Shown here one piece after another: positions 15,946 through 23,567 of a stretch of 33,066 nt of DNA (position 1 is its first letter; every line of letters begins with the position of its first letter). The notes beneath the pieces were generated by a model. That model searched no databases. It had not been told where the DNA came from and saw only the letters and a list, made by a program, of their open reading frames with translations. The stretch is taken from NCBI GenBank assembly GCA_035712345.1, contig DASTAY010000016.1, positions 1-33,066 on the forward strand, written 5' to 3'. This stretch comes from VRUE01 sp035712345 (GTDB lineage: Bacteria > Actinomycetota > Thermoleophilia > Solirubrobacterales > 70-9). A program made the position numbers and the translations under genes.

Positions 15946-17571
15946 TTGATCCCGAGACGGGACTCCAAGTGGTGGGGGTGGGGCGATCCAGCGATCTTGC
16001 CGGAGCTGGATGGTGAGGCGTTGGCGACGCTGCGGGAACGGGTGGGAGAGCTCGAGCCCTGGCAGCTCGGCGCTGAGCTTGAGGGATTCGAGTTGCCGGC
16101 AGCCGAGCCGCTGCCGCGGGGGCTGATCGAGGCGGTCGGCGAGGACAACGTCTTCGCCGGCGCTGAGGATCGGATCCGTCACGCGACCGGTTGCGGCTAC
16201 GCCGACCTGGCGCGGCTGCGCGGCGGGCGGTTGGATGCGGCGCCCGACGCCGTCCTGCTGCCTGGCGACGTCGACGCCGTCAGGCGCGTGCTGGAGGTCT
16301 GCTCGGCGGAGGGGATCGCGGTCGTCCCGTATGGCGGGGGCACCACCGTCGTCGGTGGGGTGGCGCCGCTGCGCGGCGCTCACTCGCGCCTCGTCAGCCT
16401 CGACCTGGCCGCGCTGCGAGACGTCGATGTCGACCCGACCTCGCTCACCGCCCGGCTCGGCGCCGGCCTGCGCGGGCCCGAGGCGGAAGCCCGTCTGAGC
16501 GCCGCGGGAGTCATCCTCGGCCACTACCCGCAGTCGTTCGAGTACGCGACCGTCGGCGGCTTTGCTGCGACCCGCTCGGCGGGGCAGGCCTCGAGCGGCT
16601 ACGGCCGCTTCGACGCCCTCGTCAGCTCTGTGCGCCTGATTGCCCCCGCCGGCGACCTGCGCACGCTGGAGACGCCGCATACGGCCGCGGGGCCGGCCCT
16701 GCGCGAGCTCGTCGTGGGCTCGGAGGGGGCCTTCGGCGTGATCCCGGACGTGACCGTGCGCGTCCGCCCCGAGCCGGCGCAGCGCCGTTACGAGGCCTGG
16801 ATCGCCGAGGACTTCGAGGCGGGCGCTGAGGTCGTGCGGGCGCTCGCCCAGGGCCCTGGGTTGCCGGACGTGATCCGCGTCTCCGACGCAGAGGAGACCG
16901 AGGTCTCGCTGGCGCTCTCCGGCCCACGCGGGCTCCTCGGCCGGGCCTTCGACGGTTACCTCGGGCTGCGCGGCAGGCGCGGCGGCAGCCTGGTCGTGGT
17001 CGGCTTCGAGGGGGACGAGGAGTCGGTCGCCCGCCGTCGCGCGCTCGCCGTCCGCGCCCTGCGCCGCGGCGGCGCCGCATACCTGGGACAGAGCGCCGGC
17101 CGCTCCTGGGAGCACGGCCGCTATCAGGGCCCATACCTGCGCGACACCCTGATGGCGATGGGGGCGATGGTCGAGACGCTCGAGACGTCGCACACGTGGT
17201 CGCGATTGCACGAGCTGCATGCGGCGGTGGGCGCTGCGATCCGCGGCGCGCTGGAGGGCGAGGGGACGCCTGGCCTGGCGTTCTGCCATCTCTCGCACGC
17301 CTACGCCGATGGCGCCTCGCTCTACTTCACCTTCATCTCGCGCGCCAAGCGCGGCGAGGAGATCGAGCAGTGGCAGGCGGTCAAGCGCGCCGCCTCGCAG
17401 GCGATCGTCGCCGGCGGCGCCACGATCACCCACCACCACGCCGTCGGCCGCGACCACGCCCCCTACATGCGGGCGGAGGTGGGAGAGACCGGGCTCGAGG
17501 TCCTGCGCGCGGTCAAGGAGCGCCTCGACCCCGCCGGGATCATGAACCCCGGCAAGCTCCTGCCCGACTGA
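15946..17571 (+). CDS. FAD-binding oxidoreductase, alkylglycerone-phosphate synthase-like
   Basis: The family enzyme AGPS swaps the acyl chain of acyl-DHAP for a fatty alcohol and so makes the ether bond of ether lipids. The product of about 541 residues has KWWGWGD near its start, the FAD-binding PYGGGTTVVGG, HYPQSFEYATVGGFAATRSAG, GSEGAFGVI, CHLSHAYADGASLYFTF, the ITHHHAVGRDH His cluster, and the C-terminal DPAGIMNPGKL. These match AGPS better than lactate or glycolate oxidases. I prefer TTG at 15946; TTG at 15895 is the only other in-frame start and would encode 17 residues inside the inverted repeat. No ribosome binding site is clear. It converges with the regulator gene, 7 bp apart. The actual substrate is unproven. 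Confidence 0.83.
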   Translation: MIPRRDSKWWGWGDPAILPELDGEALATLRERVGELEPWQLGAELEGFELPAAEPLPRGLIEAVGEDNVFAGAEDRIRHATGCGYADLARLRGGRLDAAPDAVLLPGDVDAVRRVLEVCSAEGIAVVPYGGGTTVVGGVAPLRGAHSRLVSLDLAALRDVDVDPTSLTARLGAGLRGPEAEARLSAAGVILGHYPQSFEYATVGGFAATRSAGQASSGYGRFDALVSSVRLIAPAGDLRTLETPHTAAGPALRELVVGSEGAFGVIPDVTVRVRPEPAQRRYEAWIAEDFEAGAEVVRALAQGPGLPDVIRVSDAEETEVSLALSGPRGLLGRAFDGYLGLRGRRGGSLVVVGFEGDEESVARRRALAVRALRRGGAAYLGQSAGRSWEHGRYQGPYLRDTLMAMGAMVETLETSHTWSRLHELHAAVGAAIRGALEGEGTPGLAFCHLSHAYADGASLYFTFISRAKRGEEIEQWQAVKRAASQAIVAGGATITHHHAVGRDHAPYMRAEVGETGLEVLRAVKERLDPAGIMNPGKLLPD

Positions 17572-17578
17572 GCTGCGC

Positions 17579-18481
17579 CTACTTGCTGATCTTCCGCTTG
17601 GCGGCGCCGACGATCGGGCCTTCGACCTTGCCGCGCAGTACGTCGGTACCGGTATAGGCGGGAAGCTTGCTTTCCTTGCGCGCCTTGCTGAAGGCCGCTT
17701 TGTAGCGGGCGGTGGAGACAAGCGAGAGGTCGATTTCGTCGAAGGCGCCTTCGGCGAGGTAGACGAGCACCGCCGCCGGGATCGGGTACTGGGCGGCGAT
17801 TTCGCCCGATTCGTCGACTTCGGCGATCGTCACCGGGACCATCCGGTTCGAGGAGTTGGCGAGCCAGACGACGTAGGCCTGGCCGCTCGGTGGCTGTTCG
17901 AGGCCCTTGGCCGCGATCGCCAGGCGCACCTGCTTGCGCGCCCGACCGAACACCGCGAGCCCTTCGCCTTCGCTGCCGTCGACCGGTTCGAGCACGGCCC
18001 GAGTGATCTTGCCGTTCGTCGCGGTGGGCGATTCGGCGAAGGCGGTTTCGGTCCCGGGCGCCCCTCCGCCGGAGCTCGAGCCGGAGTCCGAGCCGCCGCT
18101 GAAGATCGCGACGGCGCCGAGCACGATCGCGACGATCGCCAGCGCCCCGCCGGCGATCAGGACGATCCGGCGGCGCTCGACGGGCACGGTCGAGCGGCTG
18201 CGCGCTCCGGCCGCGGGCCGTGGCGCCGCCTTCGGCTTCGCCGCCGGCGCGGGGTCGAGCCGCGCCGGCTCCTCCGCCCTCGGCGACGCCGGCTCGGGGT
18301 TTGACGGGGGAGGGGGCGGAGGCGGCTCCGGCGGCGGGGTGTCCATCGCGGCGAGCGCCTCGCGCACTTCCGCGCGCACGTCCTCGACGCTCATCCCCTT
18401 GAGCGCGGCGATGTCCTCGTAACCCTGCTCGCGCTGCGCGAGTAGCCGCAGCAGGGCCCTCTGGTCGTCGCTCAGTGCCAT
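17579..18481 (-). CDS. Membrane protein: sigma-region-4-like HTH, Pro-rich linker, TM segment, RskA-like domain
   Basis: The 300-residue protein begins with about 45 residues that look like a sigma-factor region 4 helix-turn-helix (LSDDQRALLRLL, then YEDIAALKGMSVEDVRAEV). A Pro/Ala-rich linker follows (about 48-95, with a run of seven prolines). One membrane segment spans about 106-128, then a Ser/Gly linker and an outer domain of about 150 residues with AYVVWLANSSNRMVPV, reminiscent of the anti-sigma-K (RskA) extracellular domain. The layout suggests a cytoplasmic DNA- or RNA-polymerase-contacting head controlled from outside the cell. No partner sigma gene is adjacent. The function is inferred from architecture only. 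Confidence 0.7.
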   Translation of the reverse strand: MALSDDQRALLRLLAQREQGYEDIAALKGMSVEDVRAEVREALAAMDTPPPEPPPPPPPSNPEPASPRAEEPARLDPAPAAKPKAAPRPAAGARSRSTVPVERRRIVLIAGGALAIVAIVLGAVAIFSGGSDSGSSSGGGAPGTETAFAESPTATNGKITRAVLEPVDGSEGEGLAVFGRARKQVRLAIAAKGLEQPPSGQAYVVWLANSSNRMVPVTIAEVDESGEIAAQYPIPAAVLVYLAEGAFDEIDLSLVSTARYKAAFSKARKESKLPAYTGTDVLRGKVEGPIVGAAKRKISK

Positions 18482-18523
18482 AACCCGGCGGAAGCCTATG
18501 CGACGCGCATTAAGACCAGATGT

Positions 18524-18566
18524 GCCGTAGAGGTTTGGGTCGCATAGCGGACCAAACCTCTACGGC
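18524..18566. repeat. Hairpin repeat copy A in a divergent promoter region
   Basis: GCCGTAGAGGTTTGG (18524-18538) and its perfect reverse complement (18552-18566) flank a 13 nt loop whose centre is CGC-ATA-GCG. It lies between the divergent starts at 18481 and 18606, so it is not a terminator between converging genes. A near-identical copy is at 20701-20743. Confidence 0.85.
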
Positions 18567-18591
18567 GCTTAAGGGGGAGGGTTGGAGGGGA

Positions 18592-18597
18592 TAGGGT
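18592..18597 (+). promoter_or_regulatory. Possible leaderless -10 box (TAGGGT) before the thioesterase gene
   Basis: TAGGGT fits TANNNT and ends 8 nt before the ATG at 18606. A GGAGGGG run at 18584-18590 is too far away (15 nt) to be a good ribosome binding site for that ATG. Confidence 0.35.
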
Positions 18598-18605
18598 GCG
18601 CGCCG

Positions 18606-19013
18606 ATGGCTGATGACCCGCGTGGCCTCGAGTCGCACTTCGACAGCCTGATCGGCACCGAGTGGCTCAGCGACGACCCGGACGGCGCCCGCGCCCGGGT
18701 GCCGATTCGCGACGACCTGCGCCAGCCCTTCGGCCCGATGCACGGCGGCGTGATGTCGAGCCTGGTCGAGAGCGTCTGCTCGCGGGCGACGGCGCTGGCG
18801 GTCTTCGGCGACGGGATGGCGGCGCTGGGCCAGTCGATCAGCGTCAGCTTCATGCGCCCGATCACGGCCGGTCACGCAGAGGTCAAGGCGCGGGCGCGCC
18901 ATCGCGGCCGCACGACCTGGGTCTGGGACGCCGAAGTACTCGACGCCGAGGAGCGCCTCTGCGCGTTGGCGCAGATGACGATCGCCGTCAGGCCTATCCC
19001 CCAAAGCGGTTAG
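18606..19013 (+). CDS. PaaI family hotdog-fold thioesterase
   Basis: The 135-residue product is a single hotdog domain. The segment FGPMHGGVMSSLVES carries the HGG motif and the long central helix, with the catalytic acidic residue expected in it. SISVSFMRPITAG and the strand AEVKARARHRGRTTWVWDAEV follow. PaaI-type enzymes hydrolyse acyl- or aryl-CoA esters; the substrate is unknown. I chose the ATG at 18606 because the residues before it from an upstream TTG (18582) are unconserved. The last 20 bp overlap the end of the convergent nadE. Confidence 0.83.
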   Translation: MADDPRGLESHFDSLIGTEWLSDDPDGARARVPIRDDLRQPFGPMHGGVMSSLVESVCSRATALAVFGDGMAALGQSISVSFMRPITAGHAEVKARARHRGRTTWVWDAEVLDAEERLCALAQMTIAVRPIPQSG

Positions 19014-20658
19014 TGATCGGCAGGCGCCGGTCGCGGCCGAAGGCCTTCGGCGTGATGCGGATGCCGGGCGCCGCCTGGCGGCGCTTGTACTCGGAGCGGT
19101 CGACCATGCGCACCACCTCGTCCACGACCTCGGCCGGCATTCCCTCCGCCACCATCTCCTCGCGGCCCCGGTCACGCTCGACGTAGGCCTCGAGGATGCG
19201 GTCGAGCAGCTCGTAGGGCGGCAGGCTGTCGCTGTCGAACTGGTCCGGGCGCAGCTCGGCCGAGGGAGCGCGGTCGAGCACCGAGGCGGGGACCAGCTCC
19301 CGGCCGGCCAGCTCGTTGCGGTGGCGCACCAGTTCGTAGACGAGCGTCTTGGGCACGTCCTTGATCGCGGCGAAGCCGCCTGCCATGTCGCCGTAGAGGG
19401 TCGCGTAGCCGACCGACATCTCGCTCTTGTTGCCGGTCGTCAGGACCAGCCAGCCGTGCTTGTTGGAGAGCGCCATCATCATGTTGCCGCGGATCCGCGC
19501 CTGGATGTTCTCGGCGGCCAGGTCCGGCTCCGACGGGCGGGCGGGGTCGTGGGGCAGGTCGCGCGGCTCGCTGCCCTCCTCGCTCGCGAGGAACGGCGCC
19601 AGCGAGCTCTCGTAGGCCTCCATCGTCGCCTCGATCGGGATCTCGATCGCCTCGGCGCCGAGGTTGGCGGCGATAGTTCGGGCGTCGGCCTGGGTTTCAT
19701 CGCTGGAGTGGGGAGACGGCATGACCACGCAGCTGACGTTCTCCGCGCCGATCGCGTCGGCGGCGAGCAGGGCGACCAGGGCGGAGTCGATGCCGCCCGA
19801 GAGCGCGATGCCGACGTGGCGGAAGCCGTTCTTGCCGACGTAGTCGCGCAGCCCGAGCACCAGCGCGCCGTAGACCTCGGCGAGATCCGGCAGCGGCTCG
19901 GCGAGGCTCGCGGGGGTCGAGGTGGGGATCTCGCAGACCAGCAGCTCCTCCTCGAACTGGGCGGCCCGGGCGAGCAGCGCGCCGTCGGGGTCGACGACGA
20001 AGCTCTGGCCGTCGAAGACGAGCTCGTCCTGCCCGCCGACCAGGTTGCAGAAGGCGAGGTACGTCCCGTATGCACGGGCGCGGGCGGCGAACATCGCTTC
20101 GCGCTCATGCCCCTTGCCGCGGTGATACGGGGAGCCGGACGGGTTCGCGATCAGCCGCGCCCCGTCGGCCGCCTCGCTGGAGGCGGGCGGGCCCTCCTCC
20201 CAGAGGTCCTCGCAGACGGTCAGCCCGACCCGCGTTCCGGCGACCTCGATCGTCGCCGGCTCGCCGCCGGGGAGGAAGTAGCGCTGCTCGTCGAAGACGG
20301 CGTAGTTGGGCAGGCGGCTCTTGCGGTAGACAGCGCGGACCTCGCCGCCGGAGAGCACGGCGAGGGAGTTGTAGGCGTGGCGGTGATCGCCGCCGTCCGG
20401 CGCGGGCTCGGCGAAGCCGACGAGGGCGACCATCTCGCCGACCTCGCGGGCGAGCCGCTCGACCGCCGCCCGGTTTGCGGCGACGAAATGGCGCTTCAGA
20501 TAGAGGTCCTCGGCCGGATAGCCGGGCACGCAGAGCTCGGGAAAGATCGCCAGGTCGGCGCCCTCCTCGGCGGCGCGTGCGATCCATCGAGAGATCTTGG
20601 CCGCGTTGCCGTCGATGTCGCCGACCGTCGGGTCGATCTGGGCGAGGGCTATGCGCAA
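18994..20658 (-). CDS. nadE: Glutamine-dependent NAD+ synthetase
   Basis: The enzyme amidates deamido-NAD to NAD with ammonia released from glutamine, the last step of NAD synthesis. The 554-residue protein has an N-terminal nitrilase-type glutaminase with catalytic Glu41 (FPELC), Lys113 (YRKSRLPNY) and Cys149 (LTVCEDLWE). The synthetase domain carries the P-loop LSGGIDSALVALL near residue 285, then TTGNKSEMSVGYATLYGDMAGG. The start is TTG; no ATG or GTG fits the conserved MRIALAQIDPTVGD start. The 3' end overlaps the convergent thioesterase gene by 20 bp. The start faces a divergent metalloprotease gene across hairpin copy B. Confidence 0.96.
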   Translation of the reverse strand: MRIALAQIDPTVGDIDGNAAKISRWIARAAEEGADLAIFPELCVPGYPAEDLYLKRHFVAANRAAVERLAREVGEMVALVGFAEPAPDGGDHRHAYNSLAVLSGGEVRAVYRKSRLPNYAVFDEQRYFLPGGEPATIEVAGTRVGLTVCEDLWEEGPPASSEAADGARLIANPSGSPYHRGKGHEREAMFAARARAYGTYLAFCNLVGGQDELVFDGQSFVVDPDGALLARAAQFEEELLVCEIPTSTPASLAEPLPDLAEVYGALVLGLRDYVGKNGFRHVGIALSGGIDSALVALLAADAIGAENVSCVVMPSPHSSDETQADARTIAANLGAEAIEIPIEATMEAYESSLAPFLASEEGSEPRDLPHDPARPSEPDLAAENIQARIRGNMMMALSNKHGWLVLTTGNKSEMSVGYATLYGDMAGGFAAIKDVPKTLVYELVRHRNELAGRELVPASVLDRAPSAELRPDQFDSDSLPPYELLDRILEAYVERDRGREEMVAEGMPAEVVDEVVRMVDRSEYKRRQAAPGIRITPKAFGRDRRLPITNRFGG

Positions 20659-20700
20659 GCTGGGCTCCGCGACGTCACGCCTGAAGTATCGCCGCCGAGC

Positions 20701-20743
20701 GCCGTAGAGGTTTGGCTCGCTATGCGATCCAAAGCTCTACGGC
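20701..20743. repeat. Hairpin repeat copy B in a divergent promoter region
   Basis: The left arm GCCGTAGAGGTTTGG (20701-20715) is identical to that of copy A. The right arm CCAAAGCTCTACGGC (20729-20743) pairs with one mismatch. The 13 nt loop contains TCGC-TAT-GCGA. It lies between the divergent starts at 20658 and 20786. Read as its reverse complement, its loop aligns almost base for base with that of copy A. Confidence 0.85.
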
Positions 20744-20772
20744 GGGTGGCGGGAACGCGCTCGGGCGGTCTG

Positions 20773-20778
20773 TAGATT
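20773..20778 (+). promoter_or_regulatory. Probable leaderless -10 box (TAGATT) before the metalloprotease gene
   Basis: TAGATT fits TANNNT and ends 7 nt before the ATG at 20786. No ribosome binding site is present, and no clear -35 box was found. Confidence 0.5.
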
Positions 20779-20785
20779 GGCTCGG

Positions 20786-22168
20786 ATGCGTGTAGAGCTG
20801 CGGCTGATCGGCGCTTCGCTGGCGGCCTTGGCCGTAATCGCAGCGCTGCCGGCGCCGGCTCGAGCGGGGGACCGGCGGATCTTTCGCCAGCCGCTGGCGC
20901 GTCCCACCGACCACCCGGACCCTGCGCGCCACTCCTACGGGGTCCCGGAAGCGCCCCAATCACCGGCTTGCGCAGGTCGCTTCTGCGTGCACTGGGTCGC
21001 CGAGGGGATCGACGCGCCCGACCTCGCCGATGAAAACGGCCACCGCGACGGCGACGGGGTGCCGGACTTCGTCGAGCAGGTGCTCGGAGTGGGCGCCCAC
21101 GTCCATGCGGTGGAGAACGGCAGGCTGGGTTGGCGCGAGCCGCGCTCCGACGGGCGCCGGGGCGGGGGGCGCGGCAGGACCGACGTCTACCTCAAGGAGC
21201 TCGGCCGCTTCCTCTTCGGCTACGCCGCCCCCGATCGCGGGCAGACGCCCAAAGGCCACCGGCCGCCGCGGCGGATGCACGGCTATCTGGTCCTCGACAA
21301 CGACTACGACCCCTTCCAATACCCCGGCACCAAGCCGCTCGCCGACCTCGAGGTCACCTTCGCCCACGAGTACTGCCACATCCTGCAGATGAACTACGAC
21401 GCTTACCAGGACGCGTGGATGGCCGAGTCGACCGCGGTCTGGATGGAGGATCAGGTCTACAACGGGATCAACGACTACCTGCGCTACGTGCGCCGCTGGG
21501 TGCGCCTCTACAAGACGCCGCTGACCGCCAACTCGATCCGCGAGTACGGCGGCGCCGTCTGGAACGAATGGCTCGTGCGGCGCTATGGCCCACAGATCAT
21601 CCGCAACGCCTGGGCGCGCGCCGCGCACACTAAGCCGGAGGGGTTCTCGGTCGCGAGCTACGAATCCGCGATCCGCGCCGCGGGCGGCTCCGACTTCAGC
21701 CGCGACTTCGCTCGCTTCGCCCGCGACGTCGCCGAGTGGCGGGTCGACGGGCGCTTTCGCGAAGGCAAACGCTATCCCGACGTGCCCCGTCAGGGCGCCC
21801 TGCCGCCCGACGGCCGGCCCCTGGTGCGCTTGCTCAACCACGCCACCTTCCAGCTCCTGCGGGTGCACCCCGAAGGCGGTCGCGCCGTCGTCGCAAGCGC
21901 CCAGGCGCCGGTGGGCGTCGCCGCCGGCATCGCCCTGGTCGGGAGGATCGGCAGCGAGCGCGGCGGGCGCATCGTCTCACGCCTCCGCTTCCGCCGGCGC
22001 GGCGGCCCGATGACCGTGCGGCTCGCGCGCCCGGGGCGCTTCGAGCGGATCACCGCGGTCGTGATCGACGCGGACACCCGGGCCAAGGGCTTCAGCGCCC
22101 GCCGGCTCGACTGGAACTACTTGACCGACACGGCGCCGTTCCGCGTCCGTGCCCGCTCCGCCGGCTGA
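20786..22168 (+). CDS. Secreted zinc metalloprotease, MXAN_6640-like
   Basis: The 460-residue product has a signal peptide (hydrophobic residues about 7-24, ending APARA). The middle carries FAHEYCHILQMNYDAYQDAWMAES with the zinc-binding HEYCH at residues 194-198, followed by a TAVWMED segment whose Glu is a likely third ligand. This is the gluzincin pattern of putative metalloproteases called MXAN_6640 family. An Asp-rich DENGHRDGDGVPD segment near residue 75 looks like a calcium-binding thrombospondin-3-type loop. The C-terminal 120 residues may be a beta-rich domain. The start ATG follows the -10 box by 7 nt. The 3' end overlaps the convergent acyltransferase gene by 52 bp. The substrate is unknown. 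Confidence 0.78.
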   Translation: MRVELRLIGASLAALAVIAALPAPARAGDRRIFRQPLARPTDHPDPARHSYGVPEAPQSPACAGRFCVHWVAEGIDAPDLADENGHRDGDGVPDFVEQVLGVGAHVHAVENGRLGWREPRSDGRRGGGRGRTDVYLKELGRFLFGYAAPDRGQTPKGHRPPRRMHGYLVLDNDYDPFQYPGTKPLADLEVTFAHEYCHILQMNYDAYQDAWMAESTAVWMEDQVYNGINDYLRYVRRWVRLYKTPLTANSIREYGGAVWNEWLVRRYGPQIIRNAWARAAHTKPEGFSVASYESAIRAAGGSDFSRDFARFARDVAEWRVDGRFREGKRYPDVPRQGALPPDGRPLVRLLNHATFQLLRVHPEGGRAVVASAQAPVGVAAGIALVGRIGSERGGRIVSRLRFRRRGGPMTVRLARPGRFERITAVVIDADTRAKGFSARRLDWNYLTDTAPFRVRARSAG

Positions 22169-23547
22169 GCCTCGGCCGGGGGCGCGGTGGCGACGACTTC
22201 GGCGATCGCGCCTTCGAGGTCGAGCCCGAAGCTGTCGAGGTCGGCCATCGCGTCGTAGTCGCCGACGAGCCCGAAGTCGATCTTGCCGTCGTAGGACATG
22301 ATCCCGACGCAGAGCGCCTGTCCCCGCGCCAGGGGCACCAGCGGGAAGATCGAGCTCATCCGGCGTCCCATCAGGTAGAGCGGGAACTGCGGGCCGGGAA
22401 CGTTGGTCACGACGAGGTTGAAGAAGCGCTGCGCCGGCTGCAGACGGGCCGCCTGCGAGGCGATCGTCGGGGGCGCGAAGTCGGTCAGCCTGGTCAGCAG
22501 CTCGGCGCCGACGGCCTGCCCGGAGCCCTTCAGGTCGCCCATCGTCTCGCTGACGAGGCGGAGCCGCTCGACCGGGTCCTGGGAGAAGACCGGCAGCGGC
22601 GCCATCATCGCCGAGATCCGGTTGCCGAGCGCGCCGTGCTCCTCGTCGGCGCGGACGCTGACCGGCACCATCGCCCGCATCTTCAGGTCATCGGTGTCGT
22701 GGCCGCGCGCCCGCAGATAGTTGCCGAGCGCGCCGGCGACGACCGAGAGGACGACGTCGTTGACCGTGCCTCCATGTGCGTTCTTGACCCGCTTGAAGTC
22801 GGCGAGGTCCCCGCGGACGAAGGCGAGGCGCCGGTGGGGGCCGATCTCGACGTTGAACGGGGTGCTCGGGGCGGCCGCCGCCCCCTCGAGGAACTTGCCG
22901 GTGTGGACGATGCCGCGCAGCACCTGGCGCGGTCCGCGCAGCGCGGCGCGCACGCCGCGGACGAGCTCCCGCGGGCTGGTGGCGCGCTCGCGCAGGGCGT
23001 GCCCCAACAGCTCGAGGTCGGTCGGCTCGGGCCGCGGCGCCCACTTGGGCGGCCGCGCGGGGAGCTGCGTGGGCGTCTCCTCGAGGTCGAAGAGAACGGT
23101 GGTGATGTCAACCCCCGAGATCCCGTCGACGAGGGCGTGGTGGCTCTTGCCGACGACCGCGAAGCGATCCTCTTCCATGCCCTCGACCAGCCACAGCTCC
23201 CAGAGCGGCTTGGTCCGGTCGAGCTGCTGGGAGAAGATCCGCGCCGCCAGGTTGCGCAGCTGCTCCTCGGAGCCCGGCGCGGGCAGCGCCGTGCGCCGCA
23301 CGTGGTAGTCGAGGTTGAGGAACGGGTCGTCGACCCAGACCGGCCTGCCCTGGTCGAAGGGAATGAAGCGCAGCTTCTGGCGAAAGCGGGGGACGAGATG
23401 CAGGCGGCCCTCGATGTGGTCGCGAAACTCCTCGTGGCTGGGCGGCGACCCCTCGAAGAGGATGGTCGAGGCGACGTGCATGTGGGCGCCAGCGCGCTCC
23501 ATGTGGAGGAATGACGCATCGAGCCCGCTGAGTCGATCGTCGCTCAC
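22117..23547 (-). CDS. Wax ester synthase/diacylglycerol acyltransferase (WS/DGAT)
   Basis: Enzymes of this family join acyl-CoA to diacylglycerol or a fatty alcohol and so form storage triacylglycerol or wax esters. The 476-residue protein has the early LSGLDASFLHMER motif, the catalytic HHALVDG (His136, His137, Asp141), and a late NVPGPQFPLYLMG segment, all family hallmarks. The start is GTG at 23547, 20 bp after the dinB stop on the same strand, so read-through from dinB is likely. The 3' end runs 52 bp into the convergent metalloprotease gene. The acyl-CoA synthetase and thioesterase in this window could feed or drain its substrate. Confidence 0.9.
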   Translation of the reverse strand: MSDDRLSGLDASFLHMERAGAHMHVASTILFEGSPPSHEEFRDHIEGRLHLVPRFRQKLRFIPFDQGRPVWVDDPFLNLDYHVRRTALPAPGSEEQLRNLAARIFSQQLDRTKPLWELWLVEGMEEDRFAVVGKSHHALVDGISGVDITTVLFDLEETPTQLPARPPKWAPRPEPTDLELLGHALRERATSPRELVRGVRAALRGPRQVLRGIVHTGKFLEGAAAAPSTPFNVEIGPHRRLAFVRGDLADFKRVKNAHGGTVNDVVLSVVAGALGNYLRARGHDTDDLKMRAMVPVSVRADEEHGALGNRISAMMAPLPVFSQDPVERLRLVSETMGDLKGSGQAVGAELLTRLTDFAPPTIASQAARLQPAQRFFNLVVTNVPGPQFPLYLMGRRMSSIFPLVPLARGQALCVGIMSYDGKIDFGLVGDYDAMADLDSFGLDLEGAIAEVVATAPPAEAQPAERARTRNGAVSVK

Positions 23548-23567
23548 CGGATTATCTTTGCAGAGTC

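Noticed and set aside
18524..18566. Hairpin copy A as a simple rho-independent terminator
   Set aside because: It lies between two divergent start codons, not after a stop, and has no T-tract.
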